Below are positions 6,863 through 14,835 of a stretch of DNA of 37,755 bases, piece after piece. The translations under genes were made by a program, and so were the position numbers. Position 1 is the stretch's first letter; each line of letters starts with the position of its first letter. This stretch comes from Nitrospiraceae bacterium (GTDB taxonomy: Bacteria > Nitrospirota > Thermodesulfovibrionia > UBA6902), in assembly GCA_003599275.1 (NCBI GenBank), contig QZJG01000070.1, positions 1 to 37,755 of the forward strand. Direction: 5' to 3'. The notes under the pieces are model-generated. The model was not told the origin of the DNA and made no database searches. It worked only from the letters and a program-made list of their open reading frames with translations.

Positions 6863-8569
6863 ATGTCAACAGTACTTGGTAATTTTGGAGCTAATTTATT
6901 CCAAAATATTGAACAAATTCAAAAAATATGGTTCGAGAAATTTGGAAATGAATTTCAAGATAGTTGGAAAGATCCTCACACTGCAATAAAAAATGTAGTT
7001 AGTTTAGCAAGAAAAACCTTAGCAGAAAATAAGGGCTTCAATATTCATAATTGCCATCTCACACTTCTCATGCGTGATCCAATTACTGATCGACTAGTGC
7101 TGGTCTATTCCACTAACGAAAAACTTAATCCCGGAAATGATAGAATCCCAGCAATTTATTTTTCAGAAGCAGGAAAGGAATCAAACTTTGATAATAATAC
7201 AAAAAAATGTTATTACAAACTACACGATCGACTGTCGTCGAGTGACAGTGACAGATGTGGCGAGATGGCACGTAAAGAACGAGGGTTAACTGGTTGGGTT
7301 GCGGTTACGGGAACATCCTTGATAATTAATAGTTCTAAGCATGCTGATTATTCTGCAAGAACCTTCCTGGAAGACGCACGAATAGATGAGCAGTGCCAGA
7401 ACTTTGGCGAGCCTTTCTGGGGATGCCGGATATCTGAATTTCCACGAAAAAGAGATGATAATGCATGGTCGTTACGGTATATGGCCGTTCCAATAAAATC
7501 AATAATAAATCCTGTAAAGACAATAGGAGTACTGAGATTTGTTGCCCCACTATCTATTCCTGAACTAACTCAAATAGATTTATTTTTCTTAGAAGAAGTC
7601 GCCAATGTGATAGCAGCTCTCAATAATATAGAAGGAGTCAAAATAATTATAAACCGAACTGAAGAATTTGAAAAAGAAAAAATGATATTTGAAGCAACGG
7701 GAGATTTTTCCCGGTTTCTCTGTTTTATGTCACGCTCTTTGAGGTCTTATATATCTTCACTCTATATATGTTTGAAAAAAAATGACAATATAAAGATATT
7801 ACGACTTTTTGATGCATATGGTATTACAGGAAAAACTGGAGAATTGCGAAACACCGGTAAAATTCAGGATTATCATAGCACAAGCGGCGGACTCACATAT
7901 AGATTACTATCAGAACCTGATCCCAAAGTATACGATGCTGTTGTTACGGCTCCAGGGTGGGCTGGCTTGAACACGATTTTGTTTTATAGAAGCGCCCTTG
8001 AGAATTTAGGTGTACCTGTCGATGAAAGTAATTTAAGAGAAATTGTCAGTAGATATGGAATTAAGCTAATGGGATGCGGACTTAAAGAAGATTCAAACAA
8101 TAATCCAATAGGTGTCCTGAAAGTCGAGTTTCCAGTAACATTTGATGATAGCAAACATTACGATCGAGATGACAAAGATTTTTTTATAAAATGTGCAAAA
8201 ATATTAACAAATGAGGTTGTCAATTATAAACGTTTTATAGAAGATAATTTGCTTGAAAGAAGAGTCGATCCATCAGATTTTATTAAGTATCTATTACAAA
8301 TACAGCGTTATAAATTACTTGAACCATCTCAAGATTTTCACAGATTTTGGGTGGCTGCAGCCGAATATGCAGTGCAACATAAAACAGAACTTGAGGAAGC
8401 AACATATGATTTAACAGCAAATTATGAAATAACAGCCTTGAATTCTGCATGGGATGAGATAAAAAAGATACAGCCAAAAGAACCTAACGCATGGCTGATA
8501 CTATTTATTGATAAAGTAATTGATGCACTTTTCCATATTCTTCCCTATCTCTATAAGATTTCACAATAA
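6863..8569 (+). CDS. Double GAF-domain protein, no visible output domain
   Basis: 568 residues, ATG preceded by AGGAGGG at 5-6 nt. Two GAF-like modules are visible. The first is at about 45-225, with RGLTGWVAVTGTSLIINS, RYMAVPIKSII, then KTIGVLRFVAP and a closing helix FLEEVANVIAALNN. The second is at about 240-465, with GIKLMGCGLKE, IGVLKVEFP and a closing helix FIKCAKILTNEV. GAF domains bind small molecules or sense redox and light. The C-terminal ~100 residues are helical (FHRFWVAAAEYAVQHKTELEEA) and end in a hydrophobic stretch (LILFIDKVIDALFHILPYLY). No kinase, GGDEF, HD or DNA-binding output is seen. The gene is markedly AT-rich and stands alone on the plus strand between minus-strand element genes, so it is probably cargo. 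Confidence 0.75.
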   Translation: MSTVLGNFGANLFQNIEQIQKIWFEKFGNEFQDSWKDPHTAIKNVVSLARKTLAENKGFNIHNCHLTLLMRDPITDRLVLVYSTNEKLNPGNDRIPAIYFSEAGKESNFDNNTKKCYYKLHDRLSSSDSDRCGEMARKERGLTGWVAVTGTSLIINSSKHADYSARTFLEDARIDEQCQNFGEPFWGCRISEFPRKRDDNAWSLRYMAVPIKSIINPVKTIGVLRFVAPLSIPELTQIDLFFLEEVANVIAALNNIEGVKIIINRTEEFEKEKMIFEATGDFSRFLCFMSRSLRSYISSLYICLKKNDNIKILRLFDAYGITGKTGELRNTGKIQDYHSTSGGLTYRLLSEPDPKVYDAVVTAPGWAGLNTILFYRSALENLGVPVDESNLREIVSRYGIKLMGCGLKEDSNNNPIGVLKVEFPVTFDDSKHYDRDDKDFFIKCAKILTNEVVNYKRFIEDNLLERRVDPSDFIKYLLQIQRYKLLEPSQDFHRFWVAAAEYAVQHKTELEEATYDLTANYEITALNSAWDEIKKIQPKEPNAWLILFIDKVIDALFHILPYLYKISQ

Positions 8570-8703
8570 TACGGATTACGGGAACGTATGTGAAAATTAG
8601 AGTCCTCTTATGTTGTTGAATACCTAATGGAGTAGGTTAATATAAAAAAAAATTTAAAATATGAAAGTTGCTTTTGCAAGTTCAAGTAATATCTTCAATT
8701 CAA

Positions 8704-8743
8704 TACAAATAAAAAAGGAGTAAGATGAAATCATCCTACCCCT
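8704..8743 (-). terminator. Intrinsic terminator after helicase remnant
   Basis: On the minus strand AGGGGTAGGATG pairs with CATCTTACTCCT (12 bp, including three G-U), followed by TTTTTTATTTG. It begins 9 nt after the helicase stop codon. Its AGGGGTA start resembles the PRTRC terminator. Confidence 0.85.
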
Positions 8744-8752
8744 TTCAATGTT

Positions 8753-9590
8753 TTAAAACAGCGCAAACTGCGCGGCCTTCCCCTGCAGAATACTGTCCAA
8801 CTCCCCATACTGCACCGTCAAAGTAGCCGCCTTTTTCCGCCTCCCTTCCATGACAGTTACTTTGATGACGGTATTGTCGATTACAGAGGTTCTGGAAGCG
8901 CCTGCGGTTATTTGCTTTGATTCCCCTTCTGTAAAGATTGTCTCCTTCTTGCCGATACCGAGATTAGCCTCAATCTCCTTTTTCCTGAAATTAGCCCAGG
9001 CTGTTTCAGCGCCGGAGCATTTGCGGCCTTCTACGAGCGCCCTGGACATTTCTTCAAGCAGTGAGCCGCCTTCGACCTGGTATTCTGCCAGTCCTTCCGG
9101 AAGATCGCCTTCAAGCAGGAGCGCGACTTCGAGTTTTTTGGCTATGAGAGAGATCGCAGTTTCCTGCATGGTGTTTTTGTATACCATGAAGAAGACCCGC
9201 ACAGGTCTCCGCTGACCGATTCTCCAGGACCTTCTTGCGGCTTGTCTTAAGGTGAAGATGTTGTAGCCTGTCTGGTAGAACACGATTGTTGGAAACTGTA
9301 TGAGATCGAGCCCTACTTTGACCAGCTCCGGATTTGAGAGTAACACGTCAAAGTTGTAAGCGTTTTTATCTATCCAATCCTCACGTCTTTTAGGTTCTAC
9401 TGTTTCGGGAAGAATTCCAACCTTAAACCTGGCTTTTTCCAGTACAGTCTTTACGCGGCCCCTTATATCTCTATTTCCGGTAAAGGTTATGTAGACGAGA
9501 ACTTTTCTCCCCTCTTCCTTCTCCTTATTGCAAATCTCAAGCAGTTCGCTTTCCTTGGGGAGAATGCCGGCTTTGATCTTTGGCGCGGTT
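8753..9590 (-). pseudogene. C-terminal remnant of a SNF2-family helicase
   Basis: The open frame reads from about 9616 down to the stop at 8753. It contains helicase lobe 2 only: motif IV-like KVLVYITFTGNRDI, motif V-like NPELVKVGLDLIQFPT, and motif VI RQAARRSWRIGQRRPVRVFF. A family-specific tail of ~130 residues follows (charged, ending GKAAQFALF). The whole N-terminal half with Walker A and DEAH box is absent. The frame dies at a TGA (9617-9619) just inside the integrase sequence on the other strand. SNF2/DEAH helicases of this kind are often seen near PRTRC genes. GTG 9346 could be used as a start, but an isolated lobe 2 should have no ATPase activity. Confidence 0.85.
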
Positions 9591-9960
9591 ATCGTTTGAA
9601 CTACCTGGAGAATCCATCAAAGATTTTAGGTCTGCATGGGAGTCTGCCTGTAAGGAGGCCGGTATAACCGGTAAACTTTTCCATGACCTCAGAAGAACCG
9701 CTGTAAGAAACATGATAAGAGCCAGTGTACCCGAAAGGGTTGCCATGAAAATTTCAGGTCATAAGACAAGAGCGGTATTCGACAGATATAACATCGTCAA
9801 TGAAACAGACCTGAGAAAGGCATCCGAAAAGGTATTCAGGCTCCATGAAGAAACAGAAGAAAAAATCCAGAGGGTACAGGCACATTTCGGGCACAATTTA
9901 GGCACATTCGCTGATTTTGAGGAGAAAGAGGTAACCTGCCTAAGGAGTGTAACTCCTTGA
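9580..9960 (+). pseudogene. C-terminal catalytic remnant of a tyrosine recombinase/integrase
   Basis: Visible family motifs are [16 protein letters not shown], box [10 protein letters not shown] (His and Arg), then [14 protein letters not shown] with the third His and the nucleophilic Tyr. The box I arginine and the whole DNA-binding N-terminus are missing; a TGA (9574-9576) closes the frame upstream and no start with an SD exists. The tail [12 protein letters not shown] is typical of phage-type integrases. It ends 7 bp before the encoded CCA of tRNA-Leu, the usual integrase position. It meets the truncated helicase tail to tail at about 9580-9610. Confidence 0.88.
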
Positions 9961-9967
9961 AAAAAAA

Positions 9968-9995
9968 TGGTGCCGGAGGGGGGACTTGAACCCCC
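9968..9995. other. Putative attachment site (3' end of tRNA-Leu)
   Basis: The tRNA 3' end, including CCA, acceptor strand and T-arm, directly follows the integrase remnant, which is where tyrosine-recombinase elements keep their att core. The second copy expected at the far end is not in the window, so the core cannot be bounded. Confidence 0.4.
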
Positions 9996-10053
9996 ACGAG
10001 GTTGCCCTCAGTGGATTTTGAGTCCACCGCGTCTGCCATTCCACCACTCCGGC
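9968..10053 (-). tRNA. tRNA-Leu (CAA anticodon)
   Basis: 86 nt on the minus strand with encoded CCA. The acceptor arms are GCCGGAG and CTCCGGC with discriminator A. The anticodon stem GTGGA/TCCAC encloses loop CTCAAAA, giving anticodon CAA. The long class II variable arm (TGAGGGCAACCTCGT region) and the T-arm GGGGGTTCAAGTCCCCC are both present. All parts pair, so the gene appears functional despite lying at an integration junction. Confidence 0.96.
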
Positions 10054-10061
10054 AAAATTAA

Positions 10062-10089
10062 ATCCACAGATTACGCAGATTTCACAGAT
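10062..10089. repeat. ATCTGTG-type dispersed intergenic repeat
   Basis: The plus strand reads ATCCACAGATTACGCAGAT followed by TTCACAGAT. The same words recur at 16677-16746 in inverted arrangement. It lies between the DUF6485 gene and tRNA-Leu. Confidence 0.6.
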
Positions 10090-10109
10090 CTGATTCAATA
10101 TTTTGTTTT

Positions 10110-10310
10110 CTATGAATGATATTTTTTCATTTCAACAAAATAGCTTATTGAACGGTTATAAGTCCGTTCCTGTTCTTTGCTGAAGAAACATGCGGGCAGC
10201 TCGTCGTTTTGCCTGTGATAATGGAGGCATTCACAACACTTGTGTTTCCTGCTGCATGGCTCATAGGTACAATTGCAATGCTTCTTGTTGAGGTCTATCC
10301 TGCAATCCAT
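10110..10310 (-). CDS. Small cysteine-rich DUF6485-type protein
   Basis: 66 residues with the family pattern: NKKHCNCTYEPCSRKHKCCECLHYHR, then ELPACFFSKEQERTYNRSISYFVE. Seven cysteines sit in CxC-x(4)-C-x(5)-CC-x-C spacing plus one in the PACFF motif, suggesting metal binding. I chose ATG 10310 because GGAG lies 6 nt upstream and family members start at this point; an ATG four codons upstream has no proper SD spacing. It is a stand-alone gene beside tRNA-Leu. Function unknown. Confidence 0.8.
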   Translation of the reverse strand: MDCRIDLNKKHCNCTYEPCSRKHKCCECLHYHRQNDELPACFFSKEQERTYNRSISYFVEMKKYHS

Positions 10311-10465
10311 GACAAACTCCATTCCAGTGAATTAAGCTGTCAACTCTCAGTAATCAGCTTAAGAAATTGATATTTTTGAACGCTGACCGATGGAACATGC
10401 GCACATTTCAGACAATTAAGATAAATAAACGGTCGCACAATAATCAAGGTACGTTGAGCTGTCTG

Positions 10466-12418
10466 TCAATCCTGGCCCGCTTCCCTCTTGATCTCGTCAA
10501 GAAGGCTTCCGATCCTTGATGAAACGGCTTTCATGTCCTCATAAATATTCTTCGCACCATTCCTGTCGCCCGAGTTATATGCTGAAACAGCTTCTTTTGC
10601 CAATGCATGTATCTTCCAATGCGGCCCGTCTATCGCCTTAAATGACGGCAATGAGCCGCACATCTTCATCCCCTCTCCTGAATACCATTTGCCGAATCTG
10701 CAGTTGCTATGGTCCGGAAGGTGGGACGTATCAAGCGTCATATTGCCTTTCAAACATTCACCGACCCTGCTTACAAAAAGTCTGTGGGCCGTCTTTGCTA
10801 CGTCGAGCATCATCAATTCACTTCCTTTTGTCTTAAAGCCTGTTTCCGTGTCTCTCAATTCTTCAGTCATTTGCATCATGCTGCCCACTTCGGACATCAG
10901 ATCATAAGCCATCTTGTCCATTTCCTTCGCGATAGCGGACGTCTTTTCTACGTTCCTCGCAACATCTTCCGCAGCCGAGGACTGCTCTTCAACAGCAGCG
11001 GCTATCTGCATTATCTCACCGTTGACTTTCCTGACCGATTCGACAATGGTCTGAAGAACGTTGTTTAAATTCTGTATATGACCGACCGCCTTTGTTATCC
11101 CTTTCGAAGAGTCAGCCATCGATCTTGTGGTCCTCTCGGTTTCCGCCCCGACCGCGCCTATTTTTTCCGATATTTCAGTAGTCGCCTTTATCGTCCTCTC
11201 CGCAAGCTTCCTGACTTCATCCGCCACCACTGCGAACCCCCGGCCCTGCTCACCGGCCCGGGCAGACTCTATGGCCGCATTAAGGGCAAGCAGGTTTGTC
11301 TGGTCTGCAATATCGGTAATTACGGTCACTATGCCTCCTATTTCCGCCACCCTGCCGTTCAGGCTGTCAATCATCGCTGCAAGGGCTTTTGTGGACGTAT
11401 CGACTTCGTTTATGGTTTCTACGGAGGTGTCCGTTATCTGCCTTCCTCCTTCCGCCAGATCCATAGCCTCAACGGACATCTCCGTCGCCGTTGAAATATT
11501 TTTTGCAATGGCCGATATTGTCTGGCTCATCTCCTCCGCTGCCGTGGCTATCTGTGCAGACTGGGCCGACTGTTCTTTGGATCCGTCGGATGCTATATCG
11601 GCCTTTCCGCGCAGGATGTCCACCTTGTCCGCAAGATTGTTCGCCGATGTGAACATGTTGTTTATTATGCCGCTGAAGGATTGGACCATTTTGTCCAAAC
11701 CCAGCGCAAGAACACCGATCTCGTCCCGGCCGGAAGAGTCTATGGTCACCCTCAGATCGCCTGCGGAGAGCCGGCCGACTTTTTCCGTTAAATGTGATAA
11801 TGGCCTGAGCACGATGTGGGCGATCAGAACTACAAGCGAGCCAACTGCCAGCACGCCTGACAATCCGATGACCAGGTACAAATTGCGTGACGCCCTGATT
11901 TTATCAAATGATTCCGTCAACGAGACCCTTATGCTTACAGCGCCTAAAACCGTCCCCTCTTTTACGTTATGGCAGGAAAGGCAGTTTTTGCCCATGAAAT
12001 CGGACTTCCCTATATACGGATACACGCCGCGCACATAATCGCCTTCAATCACGATCTGCTCTATGCCTTTCTCCAGCACATCTTTTTCCGTTTCATCCCG
12101 TGGATACTCATCCGGCAGACCATTGCCGAATTCCTTGTCCAATGCTTCGGACCTTATAAGCCTTATGTCGGCGATATGTTTCATCTGCTCGTAGAAAGGC
12201 TTTTCAGCCTCCCTGAATTTGCCCATGATCATCATCGTGGTCAGTGCGTTCAATACCGTGTCCCTGTAGCCGTTGAGCGCAGTGGTCTTTGCCTCGTCAA
12301 TCACGATCTGTCTTGTCCTCGCCGTCGTTACTGCAATTACAATTACTGTCCCGACAATAATCGCTGCGATGACCGGGGCCGCAATCTTCCACCTCAGAGA
12401 TATGTTCTTCAGGTCCAT
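10466..12418 (-). CDS. Methyl-accepting chemotaxis protein with periplasmic heme-c site and C-terminal CZB domain
   Basis: 650 residues. TM1 is at about 11-31. The periplasmic sensor (about 35-175) has a c-type heme motif C146-L-S-C149-H150. TM2 is at about 178-204, then HAMP (about 205-258). The cytoplasmic signalling domain has the conserved hairpin tip [20 protein letters not shown]. Residues about 535-640 form a chemoreceptor zinc-binding (CZB) domain: a first His in KTAHRLF, then NCRFGKWY, then PHWKIHALA. Heme in the sensor suggests redox or gas sensing, and CZB domains are linked to zinc or hypochlorous acid sensing; ligand assignments are inference. No C-terminal CheR/CheB pentapeptide is seen. 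AAGGGGGAA precedes the ATG, and a sigma-28-like promoter lies upstream. Confidence 0.95.
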   Translation of the reverse strand: MDLKNISLRWKIAAPVIAAIIVGTVIVIAVTTARTRQIVIDEAKTTALNGYRDTVLNALTTMMIMGKFREAEKPFYEQMKHIADIRLIRSEALDKEFGNGLPDEYPRDETEKDVLEKGIEQIVIEGDYVRGVYPYIGKSDFMGKNCLSCHNVKEGTVLGAVSIRVSLTESFDKIRASRNLYLVIGLSGVLAVGSLVVLIAHIVLRPLSHLTEKVGRLSAGDLRVTIDSSGRDEIGVLALGLDKMVQSFSGIINNMFTSANNLADKVDILRGKADIASDGSKEQSAQSAQIATAAEEMSQTISAIAKNISTATEMSVEAMDLAEGGRQITDTSVETINEVDTSTKALAAMIDSLNGRVAEIGGIVTVITDIADQTNLLALNAAIESARAGEQGRGFAVVADEVRKLAERTIKATTEISEKIGAVGAETERTTRSMADSSKGITKAVGHIQNLNNVLQTIVESVRKVNGEIMQIAAAVEEQSSAAEDVARNVEKTSAIAKEMDKMAYDLMSEVGSMMQMTEELRDTETGFKTKGSELMMLDVAKTAHRLFVSRVGECLKGNMTLDTSHLPDHSNCRFGKWYSGEGMKMCGSLPSFKAIDGPHWKIHALAKEAVSAYNSGDRNGAKNIYEDMKAVSSRIGSLLDEIKREAGQD

Positions 12419-12453
12419 TATTCCCCCTTCTTAATTTTCCAGTATGCTTTTAC

Positions 12454-12481
12454 ATATCGTCAGATGTAACGGTCCTCTTTA
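12454..12481 (-). promoter_or_regulatory. Sigma-28 (FliA)-like promoter of the chemoreceptor
   Basis: The minus strand reads TAAAGAGG, 12 nt, GACGATAT. The consensus is TAAAGTTT-N11/12-GCCGATAA. It ends 36 nt before the chemoreceptor ATG, a suitable distance. Confidence 0.6.
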
Positions 12482-12522
12482 ATTTGTTGTTCTAATTAAT
12501 ACATAAGCAGTATATATACGAT

Positions 12523-12550
12523 TAAAGCTTGCCGTCTTTTCTACCGATAA
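12523..12550 (+). promoter_or_regulatory. Sigma-28 (FliA)-like promoter of motAB
   Basis: The plus strand reads TAAAGCTT, 12 nt, ACCGATAA, an almost perfect flagellar late-class promoter. It ends 73 nt before the motA ATG and is divergent from the similar element of the chemoreceptor. Confidence 0.75.
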
Positions 12551-12623
12551 TTAATAGCAGATTCAGTACGTGAAATCTTTGAGGCGTGAAAATATAACAT
12601 TATGATAATGAGGTAAATAAGTT

Positions 12624-13472
12624 ATGTTTGTAATCATTGGAATAGTTGTTGTCCTTGGGGCCGTTATAGGCGGTTATTTGCTGGAGCATGGGAATATCCA
12701 TCTTCTTTTTCAACCGGTTGAGCTCCTCATTATCGGCGGGGCCGCGGCCGGTGCGTTCTTTATCTCATCTCCCTTAAAAGTAATAAACAGCGTCCTGAAA
12801 AATACCATGAGAGTTTTTTCTGCCAAGGGCGCTGACAAAGGTGAATTTCTTGAGGTCCTCGGGGTCCTGAACGCAATATTTACAAAGATGAGAAAAGAAG
12901 GTCTTATAGCTATAGAAGCCGATATTGAAAATCCCGCGGAAAGCCCCGTATTCAACAAATATCCGGGTATTCTCAAAAATCATCATGCCGTCACTTTCAT
13001 ATGCGACAACCTAAAGGTGATCATATCCACAAACGTCACATCCTTTGAGCTTGAAAATATAATGGAGCTCGAAATGGAGGCGCATCATCACGAAGCCATG
13101 ATACCGGCGCACAGTGTCTCAAAGATTGCCGACGGCCTGCCGGCCCTCGGTATTGTCGCAGCGGTCCTCGGCGTTGTTCTTACAATGGCAAAAATCTCCG
13201 AGCCTCCGGAAGTGTTAGGACACAGTATCGGAGCAGCACTTGTCGGGACATTTCTCGGGGTCTTACTGAGCTACGGGTTCGTGGGCCCGATAGGGACACA
13301 TCTCGAGCACATTGCCGAAGAAGATTCAGTCCTCTTCAAGGTCATCAAGATTGCGCTTGTGGCCTTTGTCGGAGGCGCGGCGCCGCAAATAGCGGTCGAG
13401 TATGCAAGACGTGTTATTCCGTCAAACGCAAAACCCGGATTTGCCGAGCTTGAAGAAGCCATGAGAAAATGA
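12624..13472 (+). CDS. motA: Flagellar motor stator protein MotA
   Basis: 282 residues, the usual length of the E. coli-type MotA. Four membrane segments are visible: residues 2-20, 29-49, about 170-190 (LPALGIVAAVLGVVLTMAKI) and about 200-222 (GAALVGTFLGVLLSYGFV). A large cytoplasmic loop with charged residues (MRKEGLIAIEADIENP) lies between segments 2 and 3. The conserved prolines of the torque-generating region appear in DGLPALG and PIG. It forms the ion channel and torque unit with MotB in the inner membrane. GAGGTAA precedes the ATG by 7-8 nt. The stop overlaps the motB start (ATGA). Confidence 0.96.
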   Translation: MFVIIGIVVVLGAVIGGYLLEHGNIHLLFQPVELLIIGGAAAGAFFISSPLKVINSVLKNTMRVFSAKGADKGEFLEVLGVLNAIFTKMRKEGLIAIEADIENPAESPVFNKYPGILKNHHAVTFICDNLKVIISTNVTSFELENIMELEMEAHHHEAMIPAHSVSKIADGLPALGIVAAVLGVVLTMAKISEPPEVLGHSIGAALVGTFLGVLLSYGFVGPIGTHLEHIAEEDSVLFKVIKIALVAFVGGAAPQIAVEYARRVIPSNAKPGFAELEEAMRK

Positions 13473-14764
13473 GCAACAAAAACAAAGCAGCAATAATCGT
13501 TAAAAAAATCAAAAAAGGCGGCGGGGGAAGACACCACGGAGGCTCATGGAAGGTCGCTTATGCCGATTTTGTAACGGCCATGATGGCATTTTTCCTGCTG
13601 ATGTGGCTCCTGAATATGACCTCCGAAGAAAAAAGGGCGCGTCTCACCATGTATTTCAAAAACTTCAGTATTTACGACTCGGGGGGCACATCCTGGATGG
13701 ATAAATCCAGCGAAATATTCAGTGAGTCCGGGGAGTCCAGCCAGAAGGCGATGTCAGAAAAGCAGTCAACAACTATCTCCAACATGCAGGACATGGAACA
13801 GGAACTAAAGGCAGGCATGATGGATAAACTCGGAGACGCAAAAGACCAGGTCATGGTTGATACCGTTGAAGGCGGCGTCCGCATACAGATGACCGACAAG
13901 GACGGCAGCCTGATGTTTGAGACCGGCAATAATAAATTGACCCCCAAGGCCAAAGAAGTGCTCCGCATAATCGGCAATCAGATAAAGGCCCTCCCCAACA
14001 AGGTCGCCATAGAGGGACATACCGATGCGGTCCCCTACGCAAGGAACGACTACAGTAACTGGGAGCTCTCGACCGAGCGTGCCTCGTCCGCAAGAAAAGA
14101 GCTCGAGGCTAACGGGCTCAAGACCGAAAGGATTGAAAGGGTCTCGGGTTTGGCCGACAAGGACCCTCTCATTGCAGAAAATCCCGCTGATCCGAGAAAC
14201 CGGCGAATAAGCATCATCCTTAAAATGCCCGATAATCCTTCTCGTCCTGCTGGAAACAGCCCGGCCCCTGCCGAACATATAACCGGGGAGGACCACGTAA
14301 TACGGAAATTTGATGAAAGCATATCTTTAGTAAAAGGAGGAGCAAATGCCGGAAGTAAGGCTGAGGACCCCACTCCCCAACACAATGAAAATACCGGCGT
14401 AAAGGCAAAAGAGACTGCAGAGACGGCAAAAAACGACTGGGGGGCAGTAATTAAGAAAGAAGAATGGACCCCGGTCATAAAAGAAGGACTTAATCCTGTA
14501 ATCAAAAACGCCGACCGAAAAACTAAAATTGAAGCTGCCCCTCAACATGATGACGCAGGCTCCGCGCCAAAATATAACTGGGCAACGAAAGATGCATTAA
14601 AACCTGCCGCCGGGACAAGTGATAAGGACGCTTCCGCAAAAAAGAAAAAAGAAGAAAGCACGGCAGTTCAAAAGAGCGGGCAACATCCCCTTGAAAAAAG
14701 GCCTGTAATAATAGAAGAACTTCGGTCCCCGGTCATATCAAAAGACGACCTGTTTCAAAAGTAG
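13469..14764 (+). CDS. motB: Flagellar motor stator protein MotB with long C-terminal tail
   Basis: 431 residues; typical MotB is about 250-310. The N-terminal basic segment is followed by the single membrane helix VAYADFVTAMMAFFLLMWLL with the ion-binding Asp33. A plug/linker region follows, then an OmpA-like peptidoglycan-binding domain (about 150-250, IEGHTDAVPY, NWELSTERA, RNRRISI). The remaining ~175 residues are a charged, low-complexity tail containing five copies of a short (A/P)VI motif: GAVIKK, TPVIKE, NPVIKN, RPVIIE, SPVISK. The tail would lie in the periplasm. It overlaps motA by 4 nt and shares its promoter. No clear terminator between it and the convergent histidine kinase gene. 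Confidence 0.95.
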   Translation: MSNKNKAAIIVKKIKKGGGGRHHGGSWKVAYADFVTAMMAFFLLMWLLNMTSEEKRARLTMYFKNFSIYDSGGTSWMDKSSEIFSESGESSQKAMSEKQSTTISNMQDMEQELKAGMMDKLGDAKDQVMVDTVEGGVRIQMTDKDGSLMFETGNNKLTPKAKEVLRIIGNQIKALPNKVAIEGHTDAVPYARNDYSNWELSTERASSARKELEANGLKTERIERVSGLADKDPLIAENPADPRNRRISIILKMPDNPSRPAGNSPAPAEHITGEDHVIRKFDESISLVKGGANAGSKAEDPTPQHNENTGVKAKETAETAKNDWGAVIKKEEWTPVIKEGLNPVIKNADRKTKIEAAPQHDDAGSAPKYNWATKDALKPAAGTSDKDASAKKKKEESTAVQKSGQHPLEKRPVIIEELRSPVISKDDLFQK

Positions 14765-14835
14765 CAAGTGTCTGACTGTACGAACTGAAGAATGGACCGC
14801 CCCGCGCAGAGCTTCGAGGAATTCATTTGATTAAA

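Larger units (their letters stand above)
1..9967. mobile_element. Part of a decayed integrative element abutting tRNA-Leu
   Basis: Everything left of tRNA-Leu looks accessory: a PRTRC cassette (a system known mainly from plasmids and integrated elements), a RadC-like fragment, orphan AT-rich genes, a truncated SNF2 helicase and a truncated tyrosine recombinase whose C-terminus points at the 3' end of tRNA-Leu. An integrase next to a tRNA 3' end is the classic layout of a tRNA-targeting element. The left boundary lies outside the window and no second att copy was found by eye. The element's integrity is doubtful because both the helicase and the integrase lack their N-terminal parts. Confidence 0.55.

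Noticed and set aside
11127..12038. 303-codon plus-strand frame opposite the chemoreceptor
   Set aside because: A mirror frame of a long, well-supported coiled-coil gene, rich in Ser and low in structure signals.
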